Both the position numbers and the translations under genes were made by a program. Below the pieces are notes generated by a model, which had not been told where the DNA came from, searched no databases, and worked only from the letters and a program-made list of their open reading frames with translations. Below are positions 4,265 to 9,859 of a stretch of 9,859 nt of DNA, in pieces. The stretch comes from Candidatus Kerfeldbacteria bacterium (GTDB lineage: Bacteria; Patescibacteriota; Patescibacteriia; UBA9570): NCBI GenBank assembly GCA_016207285.1, contig JACQPW010000023.1, positions 1 to 9,859 of the forward strand. Reading direction: 5' to 3'. How positions within the stretch are numbered: position 1 is the first letter of the stretch; each line of letters opens with the position of its first letter.

Positions 4265-4966
4265 TTACAAAATAATTTCTTTGATCGATTGTACTGGTCG
4301 CCCCAACCACTTACCACCAGTCCGCGTCACTTCCACCATATCTTCTAACCGAATCCCACCCCAACCAGCTTCATACAAACCTGGTTCATCCGTCACGACA
4401 TCACCCACCTGTAACACGCGCCGACCTTTTGGACGCGGAGTTAGGAACGGCGGCTGATGAATGGCTCGGCCAACGCCATGCCCTAGGCTATGAATAAAAT
4501 GCACATGCAGTTGCTGGGTGCGTAAATAATCGCGCGCGGCGGCATCGACCACTTGCCCACTGACACCGGGCTTTATTTTTTTGAAGGCTAACTGTTGCGC
4601 TTTCAACACGGCTTGAAACCGGTTGCGAAACAACGCGGTTGGTGTACCCAAAAAATAGGTACGGGTGACATCACCCCGCATCTGATCATGCACACCGCCA
4701 GCATCGACTTTAATCATTTCACCTGGCTGCAGACGCCGGCTGGTACATTTATGATGCGGCTCGGCGGCACTTGAACCAAAGGCGGCAATCACCGGAAAAG
4801 CGCGTTGCGCCGAGCCTTGCGCTCGTAACAAATGCCCCATGCGCCAAGCTAATTGCCGCTCGGTCATGCCCGGCACGATATAGCGCGGTAACTGTTGGAA
4901 CGCCGCATACGTTAAGCGCGCCGCTTGCCGACAGGCCGGTAGCTTATACCTTTTGCCACTTCCCAT
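4265..4966 (-). CDS. M24-family metallopeptidase (Xaa-Pro aminopeptidase-like)
   Basis: The 233-residue protein is a stand-alone pita-bread M24 domain, without the N-terminal creatinase-type domain of full-length Xaa-Pro aminopeptidases. All five expected metal ligands are visible: Asp88 (KVDAGG), Asp99 (GDVTRTYF), His163 (LGHGVG), Glu194 (DEPGLY) and Glu208 (RLEDM). PHH at 70-72 and AIHQ at 168-171 match substrate-pocket motifs. It should remove N-terminal residues from cytoplasmic peptides; methionine aminopeptidase is less likely given the WGGIRLEDM ending. The ATG at 4966 overlaps the murF 3' end by 23 bases, so it is the last gene of the cell-wall operon. Residues 9-16 (LPACRQAA) are encoded by a degenerate palindromic repeat inserted just before the first helix. 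Confidence 0.9.
   Translation of the reverse strand: MGSGKRYKLPACRQAARLTYAAFQQLPRYIVPGMTERQLAWRMGHLLRAQGSAQRAFPVIAAFGSSAAEPHHKCTSRRLQPGEMIKVDAGGVHDQMRGDVTRTYFLGTPTALFRNRFQAVLKAQQLAFKKIKPGVSGQVVDAAARDYLRTQQLHVHFIHSLGHGVGRAIHQPPFLTPRPKGRRVLQVGDVVTDEPGLYEAGWGGIRLEDMVEVTRTGGKWLGRPVQSIKEIIL
4919..4942 (-). repeat. Degenerate palindromic repeat inside the M24 coding region
   Basis: GCTTGCCGACAGGCCGG around 4923-4939 resembles the dispersed palindrome of the type CTGCCTGCCGACAGGCAGG, whose translation gives the hallmark PACRQA seen here. It keeps the frame and adds about eight residues near the N-terminus. The identification is from memory of this repeat type. Confidence 0.5.
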
Positions 4967-6242
4967 ATTGACGCACCAATAACTGCTCGGCGAGTTCTGG
5001 TTGGGCCAGGCAGGCTTTGACCACGGTTTCTAAGCGCGCCACCTGTGAACCCTTCACGAGCATAATATCATTCGGTTGTAACAAGGTCGGTACGTTTGCC
5101 ACAGCCGTTGCGGTATCGGCATACTGCACCAAACCCGCCTCCGGAAAACCATTCTCCTTGGCCGCTTCAGCAATCCACTCCCCTTCAACACCAATCGTCA
5201 CCAACGTATCAATTTCTAACTGCGCGATTTGACGTCCAATCGCGGCGTGTGACCGTTTAGCAAAACTCCCTAGTTCCGCCATCACGCCTAAAACCGCGAT
5301 GCGCTTACCCGGAGTTTTCATCTCATGCAAAATCTGTAAGGCTTCTTTGGCTGCGGCCGGTGAAGAATTATAGGTATCATCAATAATCACCGTTTGGTTT
5401 TTGCCGGGCAACAAGCGTAACCGACCATTAGGACCTTGGTACGATTGCAAGGCTGTAATCATATCCACCAAGTTCATCCCCAACTGCAAACCACAGGCCA
5501 GAGCAAAGATGGCACTATACACCGTAGGCACACCCACAGCACCCGGAATAAACACTGGTACAGTACTACCTTGGTACCGAATCTTAAAACGTAACCCAGA
5601 TACTGTGGGATCATAGGCTACTTTGGTCGGATCTTTGGCGTAATCGATATCAAAAGCCATTAAGTCGGCCTCCTGTTTGGTGGAGATGGTAAAGACCTTA
5701 CTCTTTAATTTGTCGTGGATGGCGGCCACATAGGGTTCATCCAAATTGGCAATGGCCATATCCTCTTTACCCAGATGTTTTAAGACAATCAGTTTCTCTT
5801 GGGCGACTTGATCGACATCTTTAAAAAACTCCAGATGAGCCGGCAGCTCACTAATCATCGTCACCATGGCAATATGCGCTGGCGCTAACCCGGTCAAATA
5901 TTTAATGTCCCCCGGTTTATCTGCGCCCATTTCTAATACCAAAATCTTTGGATACGTGAGTGGTAAGACACTATACGCTAACCCTTTGACTACAATCCAT
6001 GCCCAGGCGAACGGATTACGCCCACCACTGTGGCTACCAATAATGGTGAGCGGCAAACCAATCTCATTGTTATAGTTTTCTAGCGTGCGCCGCACCGTAT
6101 ACTTGTGGCGTAACACCGTATAGATGGCATCTTTGGTAGAAGTCTTCCCCATACTGCCCGTAACGGCAATCACTTGTGGGTGTTGACGACGCAATACCCA
6201 TTTGGCCAGTTGATAGAGAATAGATTGCAATAGGTGGCGCAT
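4944..6242 (-). CDS. murF: MurF-type UDP-MurNAc-tripeptide:D-Ala-D-Ala ligase
   Basis: The enzyme joins D-Ala-D-Ala to the UDP-MurNAc peptide with ATP in the cytoplasm. Visible motifs: the ATP loop TGSMGKTSTKD (28-38), YNNEIGLPLTI (57-67), LEMGADKPGDI (103-113), TMISELPAHLEFF (128-140), NLDEP (166-170), the central-to-C-terminal signature IDDTYNSSPAA (287-297), GVMAELG (319-325) and KGSQVARLE (397-405). The ATP loop is about 75 residues closer to the N-terminus than in E. coli MurF, so the usual N-terminal UDP-substrate domain is absent. A hydrophobic stretch at 76-97 (NPFAWAWIVVKGLAYSVLPL) is inserted instead. One base separates the ftsI stop from this ATG. No Shine-Dalgarno site is seen. 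Confidence 0.9.
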   Translation of the reverse strand: MRHLLQSILYQLAKWVLRRQHPQVIAVTGSMGKTSTKDAIYTVLRHKYTVRRTLENYNNEIGLPLTIIGSHSGGRNPFAWAWIVVKGLAYSVLPLTYPKILVLEMGADKPGDIKYLTGLAPAHIAMVTMISELPAHLEFFKDVDQVAQEKLIVLKHLGKEDMAIANLDEPYVAAIHDKLKSKVFTISTKQEADLMAFDIDYAKDPTKVAYDPTVSGLRFKIRYQGSTVPVFIPGAVGVPTVYSAIFALACGLQLGMNLVDMITALQSYQGPNGRLRLLPGKNQTVIIDDTYNSSPAAAKEALQILHEMKTPGKRIAVLGVMAELGSFAKRSHAAIGRQIAQLEIDTLVTIGVEGEWIAEAAKENGFPEAGLVQYADTATAVANVPTLLQPNDIMLVKGSQVARLETVVKACLAQPELAEQLLVRQYGKWQKV

Positions 6243-6243
6243 A

Positions 6244-8007
6244 TTATTCCCGATCCGGTGGGATTTTATAATAATTCAGAATGTCCTGCGCAATGTCGCC
6301 CCATAACGGCACCACTGACCCTTCCGCATACTGACTTTGCGGTTCATTCATCTTGATCAACATCACAAACTGCGGGTCAGACACTGGGCCATACCCCACC
6401 ATGGTATCGTTATGGCGACTGGCATCATATTTACCATTGCTGTTCACCACCAAGGACGTACCTGTTTTACCGGCTAAATAATAATTAGGAATCAGCTGGT
6501 GAATGCGGTGCGCTGTACCAGTATCGATTACTTTCACTAACATGGCCGTTAACGTACGGGCGGTATCAGGCGTAATCACCTGGCGAATGGCGGTGGGCGT
6601 GGTGGGAATTTCGGCACCACTACTGACAATCCGTTTTTCCACAATGTACGGTTGCATCAACGTACCTTGGTTCGCAATGGCAGCATAGGCCGTAATCAAC
6701 TGCAGTGGCGTAACGGTAATGCCATGACCAAAGGAACCGGTGTAGGCATAGACATCCTTAAACTCCTCTAACGAAGAAATATTCCCACTATACTCGTTGG
6801 ATAATTCGATGTGCGTCGGTTCACCAAAGCCAAAATTCTTGACGTAGTTATAAAACGCCTCATTGCCGGTTTGTTGCACCACAAAGATCGTCCCTAAGTT
6901 CAAAGATTTTTCTAGCACCGTGGTCATCGTTTGTGTGCCATAGGTGCGGCCATCAAAGTTTTGAATTGGGAAACCACTCACCCGGACTTCTCCCGTATCG
7001 GTATAGGTGGTTGATGGCGTCACGGCGCCGGTATCTAAGCCAGCTGCCATCGTAAACGCTTTAAAGACAGAACCAGGTTCATACTCATCGCTCACCGTAG
7101 AATTGGCAAACACGTCAATCGATTCCACTTCGTTGTAAGTATTTGGATCGTAACTAGGATAATTACACATCGCGACCACCGCACCGGTGGCTGGCTGCAT
7201 AATAATCAGTGAACCTTCTTTAGCGGACAACCGTTCGGACTCGGCCGCCAGTTTAGAACAGGCCAGATATTGTAGATTTTTATCAATCGTCAGTACGAGA
7301 TCATCCCCATCCACGGCCTCTTGAATAAAACTATCGCCGATGGTTAAGAACCGACCAAAAGCATCTTTTTCGCCAGTAATATAACCGGCCTGACCAGCTA
7401 ACTCCTTATCAAAATAACCTTCCAAGCCATACTGCCCCACCTTGGCGGTTTCGGAGTAACCAAAGTAGCCAGTGACGTGGGCTGTGTATTCATGTTCGGG
7501 ATAATACCGCCATTGTTCTTCGCGGAATTTTACTCCGGTTAGATTTAATTCCTGAATCGCTTGCATCACTTCTTCTGGAACGCGACGTTTTAAAACTTCA
7601 TCGGGATCACCTGGCTTGTCGATCTTAAGCAGCAACTCATCTTTAGGAATCGTCAATAATGGAGCTAAGGCTTGAGCGGTGGCTGCTGGATCGGTAATAT
7701 GGACCGGTTCAGCATGCACCTCGTAGTAGATTTTGTTAGTCGCAATCGGGACGGTACCAGTGGCACTGTAGCGGTCATGCACTAAAATATCACCTCGTTC
7801 GGGAAAGAGCTCTTCGAACAAATCATGGCTGTTACTCGCTAAGGCCTCGTAATAACCATGCTGGGCAATTTGCACAATGAATAACCGCAACATAATGATC
7901 GTTCCGGCTACCATAAAGGTAAAACGCAAATAATCTAAGCGGTCGTACTTGCCGGGCTTGCGTTCTCGTTTATCCTTAACGCGAAAACGCGACAGCCGCC
8001 GAATCAT
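6244..8007 (-). CDS. ftsI: Septal peptidoglycan transpeptidase (FtsI/PBP2B-type)
   Basis: With the ATG at 8007 the protein has 587 residues: a short basic cytoplasmic N-terminus, one membrane segment (about 27-48), a class B PBP dimerisation region (FPERGDILVHDR near 68-79, then GYFGYSE and YGLEGYFDKEL), and a transpeptidase domain. The three catalytic motifs are present: S313-V-F-K316, S368-L-N370 and K514-T-G-T517. It cross-links septal peptidoglycan outside the membrane. A longer frame begins at 8067, but its extra 20 residues overlap the ftsL-like gene by 92 bases and look like out-of-frame sequence. The 8007 start still overlaps by 32 bases. No PASTA domains are present at the C-terminus. 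Confidence 0.93.
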   Translation of the reverse strand: MIRRLSRFRVKDKRERKPGKYDRLDYLRFTFMVAGTIIMLRLFIVQIAQHGYYEALASNSHDLFEELFPERGDILVHDRYSATGTVPIATNKIYYEVHAEPVHITDPAATAQALAPLLTIPKDELLLKIDKPGDPDEVLKRRVPEEVMQAIQELNLTGVKFREEQWRYYPEHEYTAHVTGYFGYSETAKVGQYGLEGYFDKELAGQAGYITGEKDAFGRFLTIGDSFIQEAVDGDDLVLTIDKNLQYLACSKLAAESERLSAKEGSLIIMQPATGAVVAMCNYPSYDPNTYNEVESIDVFANSTVSDEYEPGSVFKAFTMAAGLDTGAVTPSTTYTDTGEVRVSGFPIQNFDGRTYGTQTMTTVLEKSLNLGTIFVVQQTGNEAFYNYVKNFGFGEPTHIELSNEYSGNISSLEEFKDVYAYTGSFGHGITVTPLQLITAYAAIANQGTLMQPYIVEKRIVSSGAEIPTTPTAIRQVITPDTARTLTAMLVKVIDTGTAHRIHQLIPNYYLAGKTGTSLVVNSNGKYDASRHNDTMVGYGPVSDPQFVMLIKMNEPQSQYAEGSVVPLWGDIAQDILNYYKIPPDRE

Positions 8008-8329
8008 CGAGGTAATGCACGTTACTGGCCGCCACCAAATTATACTGTTGACTGACATCGTTGACATGCGGTAGTGCCAATAACTCAGAGATGTCTAACT
8101 CTAAGTGTTGATTTTGGCTGGTGGTTTCCTCGACGCGTTGCGATAAGCTAGCCACTGCAAACGTATCCGCCGCGGTCGAATTGACAATGCCTAAATAACC
8201 CAAACCACACAACACTAATAGTCCAACCATCAGCAGGTTAATGGCCACCGTGTTATGCCAAAATTTCGGTGCCACACCTTGTTTGTGTTGGCTTAATTTA
8301 TTGTTGGTTAGTCTGGTCAATTGAGTCAT
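7976..8329 (-). CDS. ftsL: FtsL/DivIC-like division membrane protein
   Basis: The 117-residue protein has a cytoplasmic N-terminus rich in polar and basic residues, one membrane helix (about 28-49, AINLLMVGLLVLCGLGYLGIV) and an external coiled-coil segment (AVASLSQRVEETTSQNQHLELDISEL, about 58-83). This is the layout of FtsL and DivIC, which recruit and activate the septal synthase FtsI-FtsW. Its identity rests mainly on topology and position between rsmH and ftsI, since FtsL sequences diverge strongly. Its ATG overlaps the rsmH stop as ATGA. The 3' end overlaps the chosen ftsI start by 32 bases, so the three genes are probably translationally coupled. Confidence 0.75.
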   Translation of the reverse strand: MTQLTRLTNNKLSQHKQGVAPKFWHNTVAINLLMVGLLVLCGLGYLGIVNSTAADTFAVASLSQRVEETTSQNQHLELDISELLALPHVNDVSQQYNLVAASNVHYLDDSAAVAFSR

Positions 8330-9255
8330 ATTTTTTTGATGGCACGCAACTTAGCGCTGCGCGAACGTGGATTGTTGGTTTGTTCCTCTGTACTAGGGAG
8401 CACTGGGTGTTTAGTGAGTACGATTACTTGCGCTTGGCGTTGGCACTGACAGATCGGCCATTCCGGCGGACAGGTACAACGCGTATCGCTCCACTGAGCG
8501 AACTGCTGTTTTACTATCCTATCTTCTAGTGAATGGAAGGTTATGACGGCCAATCTTCCACCAGGAGACAAGACGGTAAGGGCAGCAGCTAAGGTAGTTT
8601 GTAACGTACTTAACTCATCATTCACAGCAATGCGGCAGGCCTGCCACACCTTTGCCAACACATCACTCGATGACGTGTGGTAAGCCTGCTGCACGCACTC
8701 AATCAGGTCAGCCACAGTTGCGATCGGATGATCAAGACGCCAATCGGCAATCACCCGAGCTAACCGTTGTGGTTGACGGAGTTCACCATAATTCCGGAAC
8801 AACTCGACGAGCATGTGAGTGGTTCCTTCATTCAGCAAGTCGGCAGCGGTCGTCGTACGGCTTAGATCCATCCGTAAGTCGAGTGGTTCACTCAACGCTC
8901 GGAAGGAAAATCCGCGACCACGCTTGAGTTGATCCGATGAGTAACCCAGGTCTAAGAGAATGCCTTGGACTCGACCGGTAATCTCCCAAGCGTCACACAC
9001 AGCTTGCATGGTGACGAAATTCGTCTGACTGACAATGAACGGAGTTGGACCTAAGGCGGTAATCGCCTCGCTATCTTGTTCGAAACCATACAGGTGTCCG
9101 TTGGGCTGGATACGATCCCAGAGTAAACGGGCATGTCCCCCGCCGCCGATGGTACCATCAATGAAGATGGCTCCCGGTTGGGGTGACAACAGCTCCACTA
9201 CTTCTCGGGCTAGTACTGGAACGTGTTCTGTTGGCATAGCGATGTAAAGGTCCAT
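8326..9255 (-). CDS. rsmH: 16S rRNA (cytosine-1402-N4)-methyltransferase
   Basis: The 309-residue protein carries the SAM-binding loop DGTIGGGGHA (33-42), LLDLGYSSDQL (100-110), RGFSFR (114-119), LDLRMD (125-130), FRNYGEL (153-159), QACRIAVNDEL (205-215) and the catalytic-region signature TFHSLEDRIVK (239-249). It ends with the family's NPRSRSAKLRA block. Cys260, 262, 269 and 271 (CTCPPEWPICQC) form the small Cys cluster found in many RsmH proteins. The enzyme methylates C1402 in the decoding centre. The ATG at 9255 has a weak AGAAGAG upstream, which is one arm of a 7-bp hairpin (9258-9278). An alternative start at 9237 (MPTEHVPVL) fits the family's shorter N-terminus. Confidence 0.95.
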   Translation of the reverse strand: MDLYIAMPTEHVPVLAREVVELLSPQPGAIFIDGTIGGGGHARLLWDRIQPNGHLYGFEQDSEAITALGPTPFIVSQTNFVTMQAVCDAWEITGRVQGILLDLGYSSDQLKRGRGFSFRALSEPLDLRMDLSRTTTAADLLNEGTTHMLVELFRNYGELRQPQRLARVIADWRLDHPIATVADLIECVQQAYHTSSSDVLAKVWQACRIAVNDELSTLQTTLAAALTVLSPGGRLAVITFHSLEDRIVKQQFAQWSDTRCTCPPEWPICQCQRQAQVIVLTKHPVLPSTEEQTNNPRSRSAKLRAIKKI

Positions 9256-9257
9256 GT

Positions 9258-9278
9258 CTCTTCTCTACAGCAGAAGAG
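9258..9278 (-). promoter_or_regulatory. Hairpin sequestering the rsmH translation start
   Basis: Arms CTCTTCT (9258-9264) and AGAAGAG (9272-9278) flank a 7-base loop in the gap between mraZ and rsmH. In the mRNA the purine-rich 3' arm that would serve as a weak ribosome site is paired, and the ATG follows two bases later. It may tune rsmH expression; this is inference. Confidence 0.4.
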
Positions 9279-9288
9279 GCATCAATCT

Positions 9289-9720
9289 TCAAACGCCTAA
9301 TTGACCTAAGGCTTCAGCGATGGTGTTACTTTCTTTTTCGGTGGCGGTTTTGTATTTTTTCCAGGCGGCTTCTTCCCAGATTTCCAAGCGGTTATATAAA
9401 CCAGCGACGACCACGGCTTTTTTAATGCTGGCATACTCCCGTAAATACTCTGGCAGTACTACTCTGCCCTGTTTATCCAGAGCGCAATCCATGGCACCGG
9501 CTAACATCAAGCGAGCGAAGGCCCGGGTATTGGCTTGGGCAATGGGCAACGTAGCTAACTTATCGGCTAATTTGGCCCATTCTTCTGTGGAATAGACAAA
9601 TAAGCAGTGGTCTAGCCCCCGGGTGACCACGGCACCATGGCCAAAAGCCTCCCGAAACTTAACCGGTAAGGCTAAACGGCCCTTTTCATCTAAGTTGTGT
9701 TGATACTCCCCGATGAACAT
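9289..9720 (-). CDS. mraZ: MraZ transcriptional regulator
   Basis: From the ATG at 9720 the product is 143 residues with the typical opening MFIGEYQHNLDEKGRLALP. It has two SpoVT/AbrB-like swapped-hairpin halves, each with the DxxxR motif: DEKGR (11-15) and DKQGR (82-86). MraZ forms a ring-shaped DNA-binding oligomer that regulates its own division/cell-wall operon. A GTG at 9726 would add two residues but does not match the family start. No Shine-Dalgarno site is visible in the roughly 60-base leader. It is the first gene of the operon that continues with rsmH, ftsL, ftsI and murF, and its candidate binding boxes lie in its own leader. Confidence 0.95.
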   Translation of the reverse strand: MFIGEYQHNLDEKGRLALPVKFREAFGHGAVVTRGLDHCLFVYSTEEWAKLADKLATLPIAQANTRAFARLMLAGAMDCALDKQGRVVLPEYLREYASIKKAVVVAGLYNRLEIWEEAAWKKYKTATEKESNTIAEALGQLGV

Positions 9721-9742
9721 ATCCACAGTTTTGATGAGTTAT

Positions 9743-9774
9743 CCACTAAGTTATCCCCACTTTTTACCACTTTT
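9743..9774 (-). promoter_or_regulatory. Candidate MraZ-binding repeats (AAAGTGG boxes)
   Basis: On the minus strand AAAAGTGG (9774-9767) and AAAAAGTGG (9765-9757) are exactly 10 bases apart; TTAGTGG (9749-9743) follows 14 bases on, and a fourth GTGG at 9726-9723 is 20 bases further. From memory, Mycoplasma MraZ binds tandem AAAGTGG[T/G] boxes and E. coli MraZ binds TGGGN repeats with a 10-base period. The boxes start just after the predicted transcription start, fitting repression. They overlap near-DnaA-box sequences TTATCCCCA and TTATCCACT. Confidence 0.65.
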
Positions 9775-9789
9775 GTATCCTTTTCAACC

Positions 9790-9818
9790 ATTATATACCA
9801 CCACAAAACACCTGTAAA
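9790..9818 (-). promoter_or_regulatory. Strong promoter of the mraZ division/cell-wall operon
   Basis: Minus strand: TTTACA at 9818-9813 (5 of 6), a 17-base spacer and a perfect TATAAT at 9795-9790. The predicted start is near 9783, giving a leader of roughly 63 bases that contains the AAAGTGG boxes. Confidence 0.75.
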
Positions 9819-9859
9819 CCCCAAATCGCCACCGGTGTGCATAAACGCCCATCTACACC

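Noticed and set aside
8008..8067. Upstream start of ftsI at 8067
   Set aside because: The extra residues overlap the ftsL-like gene by 92 bases and look like out-of-frame sequence; the basic N-terminus before the membrane helix starts well at 8007.
9721..9726. GTG start of mraZ two codons upstream
   Set aside because: The family opens MF(I/M)GEY, matching the ATG at 9720; the GTG lies inside a GTGGAT motif.
1..9859. Recoded TGA (genetic code 25), insertion sequence, CRISPR array or prophage
   Set aside because: TGA functions as a stop in mraZ, rsmH and others with no in-frame TGA inside conserved genes. No transposase, integrase, regularly spaced repeat or phage gene is present.

Overview
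The window looks like a chromosomal segment of a streamlined bacterium, most probably a member of the Candidate Phyla Radiation (Patescibacteria). The evidence is a short division/cell-wall cluster, a MurF lacking its usual N-terminal domain, a very small coiled-coil protein of a type common in these genomes, dispersed GC-rich hairpin repeats running into genes, and a near absence of Shine-Dalgarno sites. Several promoters sit so close to start codons that the mRNAs would be leaderless or nearly so. TGA ends several genes (mraZ, rsmH, the gene at 1554-2486), so the recoded TGA of Gracilibacteria and Absconditabacteria does not apply. The taxonomic placement is inference.

Left part (1-3022). 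A lipoprotein gene on the minus strand runs off the left edge. Next is a minus-strand Phd/YefM-RelE toxin-antitoxin pair. Its promoter predicts a transcript starting on the antitoxin ATG and is overlaid by two TGTACA-type half-sites 12 bp apart. After a ~360 bp non-coding stretch with a long hairpin repeat, a plus-strand pair follows, coupled by ATGA overlap: an asparaginase-fold protein that has lost its catalytic residues, and a DNPH1/nucleoside deoxyribosyltransferase-like protein that has lost its catalytic Glu and carries a C-terminal ribbon-helix-helix. Two apparent pseudoenzymes, one with a DNA-binding-type domain, make this the best candidate for an undescribed system.

Middle part (3023-4260). 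A 447 bp intergenic region is packed with strong hairpins and may be a structured RNA of unknown family. It is followed by ssb, then a small coiled-coil gene with a consensus promoter. That gene's stop codon lies inside one of two copies of a hairpin repeat, which suggests a truncated 3' end.

Right part (4265-9859). One minus-strand operon reads, in transcription order, mraZ, rsmH, ftsL-like, ftsI, murF and an M24 aminopeptidase. The genes overlap or almost touch. A strong promoter and tandem AAAGTGG boxes, which look like MraZ autoregulatory sites, precede mraZ. murE is absent from its usual place between ftsI and murF. The operon supplies the division regulator, 16S rRNA methylation, a septal membrane protein, the septal transpeptidase and the last cytoplasmic step of stem-peptide assembly.
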